Shown: in pieces, positions 47,201 through 56,704 of the stretch
How positions within the stretch are numbered: the first letter of the stretch is position 1
How the letters are laid out: each line of letters starts with the position of its first letter
Origin: Lathyrus oleraceus
Lineage: Eukaryota > Streptophyta > Magnoliopsida > Fabales > Fabaceae
Reading direction: 5' to 3'
DNA: 64,000 nucleotides
Assembly (NCBI RefSeq): GCF_024323335.1
Contig: NC_066584.1
Coordinates: 272,405,618 to 272,469,617, forward strand
Position numbers and translations under genes: made by a program
Notes under the pieces: generated by a model
The model's input: only the letters and a program-made list of their open reading frames with translations
Database searches by the model: none
Told to the model about the DNA's origin: nothing

Positions 47201-49803
47201 CATACCAACGCATGATGAACAAAGTCTTCAAGGACGAAATAGGGGACATGCTCGAAGTATACATGGACGACATGATCGTTAAATCACACGAGGAAATAAC
47301 CCATGCTCGACACCTTACGAAGGTATTCGAACAGGCGAGACAGTGTAAAATGAGGTTCAACCCCGAGAAATGCACGTTCGGAGTCCGGGCAGGCAAGTTC
47401 CTCGGTTTCTATCTCACCGAAAGAGGGATCGAGGCCAACCCCGACAAATGCCGGGCATTCTCGGAGTTTCCGACCCCGAAAACCAAAAAATCGATCCAGT
47501 CGCTCAATGGAGTGCTCGCCTCACTCTCCCGTTTCATCGCCAAGTCCGCCCAGCACGCATTGCCATTCTTCAGACTCCTTCGCAAAGAGGCTACCTTCGA
47601 CTGGACCGACGAATGCGAGCAAGCGCTACTCCATCTAAAGAAGGTTCTGTCCCAACCCCCGGTCTTGTCACGGCCATCAGAAAAGGAAACCCTATACTTG
47701 TACCTATCCGTGGCGACCGAGGCCGTCAGCGCCGTTCTAATAAGAGAAACCGACGAAGGACAAAAGCCCATCTATTTTACGAGTAAAGCACTCCAAGGTC
47801 CCGAGCTCCGATATCAGCAAATCGAAAAGGTCGCCCTGGCCCTCATCAACGCAGCGAGGAGACTACGATATTATTTCCTCGCACACACGATAAAGGTGAG
47901 GACCGATCAGCCAATCAAACAGCTGCTCGGGCGCCCGGATATGGCCGGGAGGATGCTCAAGTGGTCACTAGAACTCTCCGAATTCGACATACAATACGAA
48001 AGTAGGAAAGCCTTGAAAGCTCAGGCGCTGGCCGACTTCGTCGCGGAGATGACCCACTGCCCGACTCCAGCAGAAAGCGCCCACAAATGGACGATCTTCG
48101 TCGATGGCGCCTCTAGCACATCAGGCAGCGGGGCCGGGATCATCCTCGAAAATGAAGAAGGGATCCTGATAGAGGTATCGTTAGCGCTAGCGTTCCCAAC
48201 ATCAAACAACCAAGCCGAATACGAAGCCTTCCTCGCAGGCCTGAGGTTAGCCGAGGACCTGGGAGCAAAAGAGGTAAAAATATCCACCGACTCCCAGCTC
48301 GTGGCCTCACAAGTGCGAGGAGAATACCAAACCAAGAACGACAACCTCCTCGGGTACTTGTCCCTCGTCAAAGAAAAACTTGATAGATTTGAAAAATGGG
48401 AAGTTCAACACATACCCCGCGAGCACAACACACGAGCAGACGTTCTCTCGAAACTAGCCAGCACGAGGAAAAAGGGTGGGAATAAATCAGTAATCCAAGA
48501 AATTCTCCCGCGGCCCAGCATCGACAAACTACCGCCTCCACTCGAGGTCAACGCTATTGGAGATGCCCACTGTTGGATGACACCCATCTACAATTACCTC
48601 ACACGAGACGAACTCCCGGCTGACCCGAAAGAGGCGACCACTGTCAAACGACGCGCATGCTCGTACGTACTCCTCGAAGGCAAACTCTACCGGAGAGGAT
48701 TCTCCATCCCACTACTCAAATGCGTCGAGGAAGAGAAAGTCCCCGACATACTTGGAGAGATACACCGGGGAATTAACGCTCAGCACCTCGGCGGACGATC
48801 GCTCGCACGAAAAGCCCTTCGAGCAGGCTACTACTGGCCGACCATGCAAAACGATTCGAAAGAGCACGTCAAAAGATGTGACAAATGCCAACGACATGCC
48901 GACATGCACCTCGCACCCCCGAACGACCTCAAATCACTGTCTTCCCCATGGCCCTTCGCGTGGTGGGGCATGGACATCCTCGGACCCTTCGTCACCGGAT
49001 CATATCAGAATAAATACCTCATCGTCGGGGTGGATTACTTCACCAAATGGATCGAGGCGGAGGCACTGGCTAAAATAACCGCGCAGAACATTCTCCGGTT
49101 CTTCAAACGCAACATCCTCGCTCGGTTCGGTATACCCCAGGCACTTGTCACAGACAACGGGACACAGTTCACGGACGGAGGATTCCAGGACTTCATCGCC
49201 AGCCTGGGCACCACACAGCATTTCACGTCTGTCGAGCATCCGCAGACGAACGGGCAGGCAGAGGCGGCCAACAGGGTAATCTTACGTGGCCTCAAACGCA
49301 GACTCGGCGAGGCAAAGAGGGCATGGGTCGAGGAGCTACATAGCGTCCTATGGGCCTACCGCACGACACCACATTCTACCACCGGGGAAACCCCGTTCCG
49401 ACTAACTTACGGCACCGAGGCAGTCATCCCGGTGGAGATACGGACGCCAACGAGGAGGACAGAGGAGCCCCTAGACGAGGAAATGAACGATGAAACCCTT
49501 AGAGCCGAGCTCGACCTAGTCGAGGAGATACGTTCCGAAGCAGCTCTCCGGGAAACAACCCTCAAACAAAAGATAGCACTACGCCATGACGCGAAAGTCA
49601 TAAAAAGAGAGTTCCAGGTCGGCACCCTGGTCCTCAGAAGAAACCAGAAAAACCCGAGAGAGGGCAAACTGGCGGCCAACTGGGAAGGCCCTTACCGCGT
49701 CCGCGACAAAACGAGCAACGGGGCCTATTACCTAGAAAACCTACAAGGAGAACAACTCGCTCGACCATGGAACGCAGAAAAACTTAGACAATATTACAGC
49801 TAA
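44203..49803 (+). CDS. gag-pol: Gag-Pol polyprotein of the Tat retrotransposon (1866 aa, uninterrupted)
   Basis: The polyprotein makes the capsid and copies the element through RNA. Domains in order: Arg-rich N-terminus; gag capsid domain at about 185-346 (MEKPPNLAVYDGTTDPDDH, AMAWYKSLAPESMTSW); zinc-binding CRFHRSHGHVTEDC near 441; protease near 616 (ILVDEGSSVDIMYV, a Tat-type variant of D-S/T-G); reverse transcriptase 900-1080 with KWRMCVDYTDLNRACPKDAF, LLSFMDAYSGYNQIP and active site YMDD at 1020-1023. Then RNase H about 1160-1250, archaeal-type RNase H 1295-1425 (FVDGASSTSGSGAG, ISTDSQLVASQV), and integrase with HHCC region near 1520-1570 (CDKCQRH). The DD35E residues are Asp1591, Asp1651 and Glu1687. 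ATG at 44203 is the first after the primer site and fits the start of gag. Gag and pol share one frame with no stop, so processing must rely on the protease. Confidence 0.97.
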   Translation: MAGEQHSDHSRPLVNYNMDDGPPSHEADVRDGHPSTPSPEPQNNGDVSHAHNLGAETFHPIPVPVEGDAVMIAMVNALNQAGSMLHQQHERIMALEAERQEARPQPVSRIQQRPEPTKKRGRRSPEPHASRARAHRDGGRARTSPRRGHSPDNNELSPLRSDEEDLHCPLSRAIMEAPLPKGMEKPPNLAVYDGTTDPDDHVDNVNAMLDYRNDITGHLKCRLFSTTLRKGAMAWYKSLAPESMTSWRVMRSMFTRHFTASRRHPKTEATLEAIVQKKNETLRSYIERFNQEAVEVDTTEHMKKYLLERGLLPGSELSRAVGIEPPRTLNELLHKAQAYIRYEEKQVAHNARSGRNAGETEHSKREDTSISRRNGDRRREERPRELREGRGPAGRYSEYTLLTAPRERILAECINSEFKQGRVRFPKPSAPKPHTDKSKYCRFHRSHGHVTEDCVHLKDAIEILIQEGHLKQYTRKNEAPRHDEPEKKRPRENTPPDNSPYQVALCVSRPEDFFPPEPLPEGKITALSPWEDFPTTLVISGGGTNGESAALSVKRKFDELLLTAPEQKATLTKYRGKSNPISFFLEELPGGSPNSAIPLLIRAKMARFDVRRILVDEGSSVDIMYVHLFKTLKLDKTNLAPYVGSDLQGFNGATTRPWGYVELLVTFGEQETAREVKIQFLVVDCPSLYNCIFGRPTLAELTAVPSTVHLKMKYYTKLGRVVTIHGDIEAARRCYDAAVKGQAVVSTKSNCNNKKLKTEDPARGVNAIDLDCRVGLDETEEGRFPKERSLEHPVRPIPDGEFELIPLGDDPERTVKIGKGLPEETREELVACLKENSDLFAWNAAEMPGLDPEIACHKLAVDRAAKPIAQRRRKQSPEKAEAAERAVKDLLEANFISEAQYTTWLSNVVLVKKNNGKWRMCVDYTDLNRACPKDAFPLPNIDSLVDNSAGFKLLSFMDAYSGYNQIPMSPADKKHTAFMTPTGNYYYNVMPFGLKNAGATYQRMMNKVFKDEIGDMLEVYMDDMIVKSHEEITHARHLTKVFEQARQCKMRFNPEKCTFGVRAGKFLGFYLTERGIEANPDKCRAFSEFPTPKTKKSIQSLNGVLASLSRFIAKSAQHALPFFRLLRKEATFDWTDECEQALLHLKKVLSQPPVLSRPSEKETLYLYLSVATEAVSAVLIRETDEGQKPIYFTSKALQGPELRYQQIEKVALALINAARRLRYYFLAHTIKVRTDQPIKQLLGRPDMAGRMLKWSLELSEFDIQYESRKALKAQALADFVAEMTHCPTPAESAHKWTIFVDGASSTSGSGAGIILENEEGILIEVSLALAFPTSNNQAEYEAFLAGLRLAEDLGAKEVKISTDSQLVASQVRGEYQTKNDNLLGYLSLVKEKLDRFEKWEVQHIPREHNTRADVLSKLASTRKKGGNKSVIQEILPRPSIDKLPPPLEVNAIGDAHCWMTPIYNYLTRDELPADPKEATTVKRRACSYVLLEGKLYRRGFSIPLLKCVEEEKVPDILGEIHRGINAQHLGGRSLARKALRAGYYWPTMQNDSKEHVKRCDKCQRHADMHLAPPNDLKSLSSPWPFAWWGMDILGPFVTGSYQNKYLIVGVDYFTKWIEAEALAKITAQNILRFFKRNILARFGIPQALVTDNGTQFTDGGFQDFIASLGTTQHFTSVEHPQTNGQAEAANRVILRGLKRRLGEAKRAWVEELHSVLWAYRTTPHSTTGETPFRLTYGTEAVIPVEIRTPTRRTEEPLDEEMNDETLRAELDLVEEIRSEAALRETTLKQKIALRHDAKVIKREFQVGTLVLRRNQKNPREGKLAANWEGPYRVRDKTSNGAYYLENLQGEQLARPWNAEKLRQYYS

Positions 49804-50285
49804 ATACACCACGGGGAGACGTGGCAGGTACGACCACGCTCTTCGTCCCCAAAACCCCAGGGAGGAACCACGAGACCCGGGAACGATCCGGGGTCACATA
49901 ACAAACACAACCCTCCCCGACGGTTGGGACCTTGACCAAGGCTCAACGTCGAAGTACCAAGACTGGCAGGGCACCCAGCTCGCGATGGGAGGACCCAAGC
50001 CTCGGGACCAGGGTTCGAACAACGGACCCGGGCTTCGATACCCACGGGCACAAAGCCCGACACTTCGTCGGTTCCCTAAACCGAGGAGATTAACAAAGTC
50101 GAGCAGAGTACGAATTCATACAAACAAGTATCAGACACAAACGAGCACAATGAATGATAACGAAAATATTCATGCATTAAAAACGATAAGAGTGGCCGAA
50201 GCCAAGTACGCCCGAAGGCCATATTACAACGCCCGAAGGCCAAAATACATAAGGCACGCAGGCCATGATAAGAAAAACATATAAA
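49804..50285. other. Spacer between gag-pol and the antisense gene
   Basis: No frame with recognisable motif. The left part is GC-rich and reads like untranslated 3' sequence. The two genes converge here, so transcript ends may overlap. Confidence 0.5.
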
Positions 50286-52708
50286 CTAAGACTCCGCTCG
50301 GAGCTCCTCTTCATCCTCTTCTTCTTCTTCTCCCCCCAGCTCCTCCTCCACTTCAAACGGGCAGATGATCTCACCATCCCGGACGCAGCAGTTATAGGCC
50401 GACCCTTCCGTCACCAACTCAGGGTTCAGAAGCCCGAGCTGCTCGACAGCATTGTCGAAACCCTCTTTGAAGCAGGCCACAAGATCTTGGTTGAGAGTCC
50501 GAATATGCCCTAGCAGCTCACCGCGCGAGCCAAAGGCGCGTTCCTCCTCGGTCTCATCTGCCAGAGGACGGACCTTTCCCTCGAGAGACTCAACCTGAGC
50601 CCGTAGGTAGGCGTTGTCCTCGGTCAGCTTCTGATGGTCGACCACCTGCTCTTCCAGGCTCGCCTTAGCAGCCTTCAACTGGTCCCTCTCCCTTTCCACC
50701 TCCTCCAGCTTCTGGCGCAGCCCTTCCTGCAGCTGATGCTCTTCTTTGTAGTCCGACAGATCTTGAGATAGTCTTTCCTTCTCTGTCCGAACCTGCAAAA
50801 GGGCTTCCTCCAGCGAGGCGGTGGAGACCGAAGTGTCGGTCAGAACCATGGCCGTCTCCATCACCCGGATGACGGCAGCAATATCCCTGGCCAGATCTTT
50901 CCTCCGGGCAGCAACATCCTGGTCCAGAATAGCCTTGGCCTCAGGCGCAGGCACAGCAATCGACTCCTCGGCCTTGAAGAACGACCGTTCCAAATAGCAG
51001 GGAGGCAGAAGATAGCTGCCCGGTCCATGCGAACCTCCTGGAGACGACCTGGTAAGGCCCCCAGCCGGACGCTTCCGTTTATGGAGGGGAGAAGCCGCTG
51101 GCGACGGACTGCTATCAGGAATGGTGATCGGGTTAAGCCGAGGAGGAGAGGAAGGAATCACGCTCGCCGCCTGCGAGGGACCGACCCCGGCATCGCCAGC
51201 AATCTCCGAGACACGGGCCGCAGTTTTCTTCTTCTTCTTGGGCACTCGGTCAGGAGCGCCGACCTGATTCGCCAGCTTCAGCACCCGATCACGAGCATTG
51301 GGCATGGCACCTGCAAATAAATTACACACAAACGTTAGCGACCGAAGTCATAAACAGAAATAAAAAGCTAAACAAAGTCTGCCTACTCAATAACGCCAGA
51401 GCTTCCTCCTCGGTATCACACTCGAGCAGAGCCTTCGTATTGATATAACGCGTCTCGGTGATTAGCTCCCCGGCCTCATCCAGGTAGGGCACGCCCTGTC
51501 GATTCGCCCAGAACGCCAAGCTGAAGCTCTGCACGTAATCGACCAGCTTCTTGTACGCGAGCCTATCCTCCTCGCCGAGCATCGCGTACTTGACCCGGTA
51601 ATGCGCTGTGGAGAGATCGAAATGATCACGCTGCCACCTCAGCGGTATCTTCGACATCAGCGTCTCCTCCCCGTTGGGTTCCCGTTGATAGTAGTAGAGA
51701 GAGTGAAGGGCAGCCCGGGTAATCGGCATCACCACGTACCACCGGCTTTTGAAATGGCGAACAGAATCCTCGTACGTCTTGAACAGACGCACGGGCTGCT
51801 TGAAAGAAACCCAACTGTGGCGGCCACGGGAACCGGACCTCTGGAGATGGAACACGTGGAAGAAGAGAGCCCGGGTGCAACCAATGCCGAGGAACTGGCA
51901 AACTAACTCGAATGCCCGCATAAATGCGAGGGCATTAGGATGTAGTTGGGACGGCGCCAGCCGGAGCCACTTGAAGACCGACATCTGGAAGGAGCTGAAG
52001 GGCAGTCTCATCCCCGCCTCACGAAAAGCAAATTCATACATGGTGAACTGCTTCCCCGGGAAATGATGACAAATGCGGTCTTCTTCCCTGGGGGCGCAGC
52101 AATACCAGTTCGGTGGACCCTCCCGGTTTATGGCCTCGACCATAGCGTGAGCAGTGATGGCTTCGTCACAGAAGTCTGATTCCTCCTCCAAGGGCTCGTC
52201 CGCAACCCAGGAGAAGTCGACCTGCCCGGAAGAGGAGGCGTGTTCGGTACCATCTCGGACACTCCCATCCCCGACAGGGAGACGAGCGATTGTCGCGTCG
52301 TCGGTGGAGGACCCAGAATCTTCCTTCCTCGGTCGTAAGCGCCCGGTAACACCTGAAACGCAGACAGAAAGAGTGAATTCGACGTCGTATCAAATCCACC
52401 CTTCCACCGCAGGTCAAGTGAAAGGGCGTAGCGGCGACGGACACTAACCGTGCTCAACTCGGTGGCCCGCGCATTCTATGGAGACCGGGCATAAACTTCA
52501 TACAACCTACGCAGGTGTTGCCCGGCATATGAAGTTTATGCCCGGTATAGTAGGATCCCAACCCTATTTTCTACCATCTAATATACACCTACAGTCCACT
52601 ACACTGTCCCTAAGTTAAACCTAACCACATTTCTACGAAAATAGCATGCGTTTGACAGAAAACAACAAGGAAAAAGAATGGGTCACAGTGGAAAACCATA
52701 CCTGACAT
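50286..52708 (-). CDS. Antisense three-exon gene of the Tat retrotransposon (putative gypsy-type transposon protein, PF04195-like)
   Basis: Coding exons on the minus strand are 52708-52702 (ATGTCAG only), 52352-51387 and 51310-50286. Introns are 52701-52353 (GTATGG...TTTCAG) and 51386-51311 (GTAGGC...TTGCAG). Splicing joins frames exactly and gives 665 codons ending TAA/TGA-type at 50286-50288 after EEEELRAES-like text. Exon 2 holds a domain common to plant gypsy antisense proteins (FAFREAGMRLPFSSFQMSVF, LRLAPSQLHPNALAFMRAFE, FHLQRSGSRGRHSWVSFKQ, HFKSRWYVVM). Exon 3 starts with a Lys/Arg-rich stretch (VPKKKKKTAARV) that may be a nuclear signal. It has a long coiled coil (EKERLSQDLSDYKEEHQLQE, LKAAKASLEEQVVDHQKL) and an acidic tail. 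Function is unknown; known Tat relatives carry such antisense ORFs. Confidence 0.8.
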
Positions 52709-52878
52709 AGTTAAGTTGAAAAGGTACGGTGGTGTCCGAGCAGAAGACGGTGGTTCAGATAGGAGGACGGGCGGAGACGGCGGTCCAGACGGTTGAGAGA
52801 GCAAACGAGAGAGAATGTGGAGAACTCCGATGAACGCGTGAGCAAAAAGAAAAAGTGGAAATGAAGTTACTCAACCCC

Positions 52879-52900
52879 CTTTTATAGGGCTTGGCACGTG
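52879..52900 (-). promoter_or_regulatory. Antisense promoter: G-box and TATA box
   Basis: On the minus strand CACGTG (52900-52895) is followed 8 bp later by TATAAAAG (52886-52879). About 30 bp downstream is a C/T-rich leader, and the first ATG with a matching splice donor is at 52708. Spacing fits a plant core promoter, independent of the LTR. Confidence 0.65.
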
Positions 52901-53247
52901 GACCAACACGCTAGGTCATCATTGCCTAGCCTGCCTACGCCGTCTTTGCACGCGAAACGAAGCGACCCCACTAATTCTGAGACACGTCTGTCAAAGATGA
53001 GAAGCTGAAACGACCCGAGCACCTATCCGTCTCCTCGACTCACCAAGACGCCACCTCCCCGCGTCATACCCACGTTTACTACAAGGAAGGCGCAGATCAA
53101 CCGATCACCTCCATCCCCGACATTCCCGAAGAAAGGGTCGGTCATGAATAGGTCTGGTACGACCTCGCCTATCTAACGATCAAGCTTCCCCATCGTCTCG
53201 GGGAACCCTTAGTTGAAACATAAGTCATCCCTCTGGCTCAGAGACTC

Positions 53248-53262
53248 GACTTGGGGGGCTCC
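53248..53262 (+). other. Polypurine tract of the Tat retrotransposon
   Basis: CGACTTGGGGGGCTCC directly precedes the 3' LTR. The G-rich run is the expected plus-strand primer site. Confidence 0.75.
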
Positions 53263-53862
53263 TGTTCCGGACTGGGCCATGACCCTAGGCACGGCACGGC
53301 CCAATGCTCGCCAAGCCCACATCCAAACGACCATGTCCGCACGACCACGAGGATACGTCAGGTGGACGACAGTCCGCCCGACGAACGTCTCCCCGACCCC
53401 TTAAACACGTGTCGGACAGCGAGCGGGTCCTCCTCATACGATCTCCATCCACTCACCGTCAACCCACGTCGCGGGCACCTCAGTTGTGTCGGGCAGAGCC
53501 CTAACGGCATCCCACTCACCACGTCACCCAACTCCCCTATATTGTCGCCTTAGGGATAGGGGCAGTTGGACCAGGGGGCAGACTTTGGTCTAGGTCTTAA
53601 CGCTTCTTACGCGTCCCCTGGCAGCTCCTCCTTGGGCCTAGCTAATCCAGCCCATTAGGAGCCTTGGCCCAGCGCTGGGGGCTCACTATAAATACCCCTT
53701 TCATGGCAAAGGGGCAGGTATTCTAACTCACACTCTGATAACCTCATTCTGTACCTTTTCTGACTTAAGCATTGGAGCACCTTGCAGGTACACCCCCCTC
53801 TCATTTCATTCTCCGGCCCATTAACCAAGACCGTGGAAGGCCCTCCTGATCAGGTGAGATCA
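53263..53862 (+). repeat. 3' LTR of the Tat retrotransposon
   Basis: 600 bp; I found no difference from the 5' LTR on line-by-line reading. It is followed by AAAAG (53863-53867). Confidence 0.95.
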
Positions 53863-54192
53863 AAAAGGAAAATAAAATGGGTTGCAAAAACGTTTTTATT
53901 AAGGTGATTGACAAGATTGTGGGTATTGCTCCTACGTATCATTAGGTACAATGAGGAATTCAAAATGATGTAGTTCTGTGTAGAAAACTACATTTGTGTG
54001 GGTTGGTTTATTTTATTGAACAAGTGTTTAGATCACGTTCTAGCGGTTAAATGTTGACTTGTATGCTCATGGGGGAGGCTTAAGCGCTTGTTTGTATCCC
54101 AGTAGAACGGACTAAACAATGTTCTTTTTGAAAAGGCTTTCGATCGCGCGGGGGCGAGAAAAATAGGTTTGATTTATTAAGTGTTTTTTAGG

Positions 54193-54540
54193 CGAATGAC
54201 AAATGCTCGGTAGAATCAAGACGTGTGCCTCGAGACCGATTATTCGGGGTTTTCATAGAATGTGAGACTCCAATGTTCCTTTGTCATTCAAGGTGTTTAT
54301 GAAATTTGTTTGATGGACAATGAACGCTCGGTAAGAACGAGGTGTGTGTCTCGGGACCGATTGTTCAAGGGTTTTATGGAATGCTAGACTCCAATGTTCC
54401 TTTTTTGTTCAAGTTTGAATTAAGTGTTTTAGGACGAAAGAAAGAATAAGCGGTTATCACAAGATGTACGCCTCAGGACCTATCATTTGAGGTTTTCATG
54501 GAATGTGAAACCCCAATGGTCCTGTTCTTTCACGTTTATT
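54193..54540 (-). repeat. Three-unit array, about 120-bp period, in the Ogre-like LTR
   Basis: Units start near 54200, 54320 and 54440. Each contains a GCTCGGTA-like start, a CTCGAGACCGATTATTC-like middle and GAATGTGAGACTCCAATGTTCC, with 70-80% agreement by eye. An inverted, more decayed counterpart is at 35780-36170. Confidence 0.7.
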
Positions 54541-54718
54541 GGAAAAAGAATTTTAACGCGTTACATTTGATCGGCAAAAAATTTGAATTCGCATCGATAC
54601 AAAATTAATCAAGTTTTGAAAAAGTCACTTGGCGTTGGACTAAGGTTTTGAAAAGTCACTTGACGTTGGACCAAGGGTTTTTAATGTATTTGATAATATT
54701 CATTTATGATTTATCTAA

Positions 54719-54762
<44 letters not shown>
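54719..54762. repeat. (TTA)n microsatellite
   Basis: About 14 TTA/ATT trinucleotides; a second short run is at 54896-54918. Confidence 0.95.
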
Positions 54763-55395
54763 GAATTTATTTAATTAATTAATTAAAACAATTAAAGAAA
54801 TAAATAAATAAGATTAAATATTATAAAACTAAATAAAAAACAAAATTTATATTGTGAAAATATATTATTTTATCATATGATTATTTGTTATTTACTATTA
54901 TTATTATTATTATTATTCATTTATTTAATCAGTTATAATTAAATTAAATAAGTTAAATAATAATAACATTAAATAAATGAAGGAGGTGCAGAAAATATAA
55001 CCAGGATTGTAAACGGTAAAGGAGGCTCAAGGCCCAACAAAATAAGAAATAAAGACTAAAGAAAAATTGCATAAAAATAAAATAAAGGTGTGTGTGAAAG
55101 TAGCAAAGCCCAACAGAGTAGGTCCAGCACGTAAGTCAGAGAGGAGGGAGTCAACCAAGGTTGACTCAACCTCTAGGCCCTTAGATGAGTTGACTGAGGG
55201 ATCATATGTCATCAAGCGCGCTAGAGTATGATAAGGGAATAGGGGAAAGCCTATAGGATCAAGGTCAAAGGTGGGAAAGTCCACCAGATCCACGGTTGAG
55301 GATGTGCCACCTTTGTGGCACATGGTGGGACCAAGGGCGTCAAAGGACGCCACTTGTCATCACCTCTCAGACCAAAAGAAAGAGAAAGGAGGGGG

Positions 55396-55403
55396 GAGTC
55401 CAC
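55396..55403. repeat. Target site duplication of hAT element B (left)
   Basis: GAGTCCAC here is identical to 56293-56300. Confidence 0.88.
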
Positions 55404-56292
55404 TAGGGCTGGACATCGGTCGGATTGGACTGGATTCGGGTCCTAAAACCCAATCTGGCCCAAACCGCGGGTCCAGAATAAACGCCCAATTTCGACCACT
55501 TATGTTTTCGGTTTTATCAGTTTACAGATTTATGGGTTTGACGGATTTCAGATCGGTTTAATCCGGTGATCCATTTAAAAATCATGAGAATAAAAACTAA
55601 AAAATGCATTTCCTTAAAAACAGAAACAATAAGAAAGCATTTATTCTTCTTCTTGAAACATAAATTGAATCTTCCTTGGCTTGTTGAGAGCTGTTGGAAA
55701 ATTGCAAAAGGATTTGGAAACAATCTGGAAATCTTCAAATTTTCAGCTTTGCAAAGATTTGAGAAATATTTTGTCAAATAAATTTGGAGAAACAAATCAT
55801 CAAGTACAGTGGATTTTAGATAAAGAAGAGAACAAATAAATTAGAAATTATGGTGGCAGTTCTTTAGAATTGTGAGTCGTAATGACGGCGCCCTTGGTAC
55901 AAAGAAGAACTAAAATCGTCAACCTTATTGAAAGAATGAAGAGGGAGAAAGGTGGAGAAGATAGAGTAAAGTGAGCGATGCAAAAAAGGAGAGAAATATG
56001 AGATGGATAGGATTTCTAATTGATATATTGATATTTGGATATGATGAATAAGTTTATTGGGCCTTGAAAAAATTCAGTTCAATCCAATTTAATAAAGTAA
56101 TATATAATAAGGTGGTCGGGTTCAATTTTCATTGGGTTGAATTAGCCCAACCAAACTGAACCGATATAAACCATTAAGAACAGGATTATTTTATTTTATA
56201 GACCCGATACCCATTTAAAACCGAACCGCATGTAAGCGGATTTTATGGGTCAGACAGGTATATGCGGTTTTGAGAAAACTTGTCCACCCCTA
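55404..56292. mobile_element. Non-autonomous hAT element B, 889 bp
   Basis: The ends are TAGGGCTGGACA and TGTCCACCCCTA (12-bp inverted repeat, one mismatch), with a perfect 8-bp duplication. Subterminal regions hold many inverted CGGTTT/AAACCG and GGGTCCTAAAACCC-like strings. No transposase; the short frames inside have no motif. It is almost the same length as hAT element A but not obviously the same subfamily. Confidence 0.87.
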
Positions 56293-56300
56293 GAGTCCAC

Positions 56301-56704
56301 CATCCTCATTTGCTCAAATCCTTTCTCTCTCTTCAAGTTCCTCTGCAACTCATCTTCCTTCTAAAGCTCCACTGGAGTTGACGATGTCGGCGGGCCACTG
56401 TGACCGCCATTGTCTTCTCCAGTAACCTCCACCCAGAATCCAAAACAAACAATATAACCCTCCCCCCCCCCCCTAATTTCTTCTTTTGATCCCAAATATG
56501 GGGTCAGATTTCCCTAAACATCTCTCAATCTCTCAGATTGAACCTTAAGAATTCAAAAACCCTAACCAAATAAACTCAAATTAAATGACCAATATATGGA
56601 ATTGAAGCTTGGGAACATGGGGGTCTTACTCCCCCAGGTCCCCACGCATAAATTGGCATTAAGAAAAGAGAAAAAAGAGTTATGGAGGTGTTACTTATGG
56701 CGGC
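56301..56704. other. Flank between hAT B and the Athila LTR
   Basis: C-rich run at about 56461-56474 and a tail GTTACTTATGGCGGC before the LTR. It probably continues the Ogre-like LTR. No coding sequence. Confidence 0.4.

Larger units (their letters stand above)
43523..53862 (+). mobile_element. Complete Ty3/gypsy Tat-lineage LTR retrotransposon, 10.3 kb, apparently intact
   Basis: It has two 600-bp LTRs (43523-44122 and 53263-53862) that read the same throughout, TG...CA ends and a 5-bp duplication AAAAG. A primer site is at 44124 and a polypurine tract at 53248-53262. Inside are a 1866-codon gag-pol on the plus strand and a spliced 665-codon antisense gene on the minus strand. A second, archaeal-type RNase H after the first, together with the antisense gene, is the hallmark of the Tat clade (Retand, Tat, Grande type). 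The element is much richer in GC and CpG than its surroundings, fitting a very recent insertion. Confidence 0.95.
53868..55395 (-). mobile_element. Ogre-like LTR, minus orientation, inner part
   Basis: This continues 43227-43522 across the Tat insertion. It contains a three-unit 120-bp array (54193-54540) and duplicated CACTTGGCGTTGGACTAAGG/CACTTGACGTTGGACCAAGG (54627, 54656). The latter matches, inverted, GACCAACATCAAGTAC at 35680. The stretch after 54800 is AT-rich, then moderately GC-rich with no coding signal; the short open frame at 55027-55353 has no known motif. Removing the hAT element at 55404 joins it to 56301-56704. Confidence 0.5.

Noticed and set aside
52610..52804. Longer N-terminus for the antisense gene (start at 52804)
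   Set aside because: The upstream start codon is TTG; the first in-frame ATG is 52708, so I used that.
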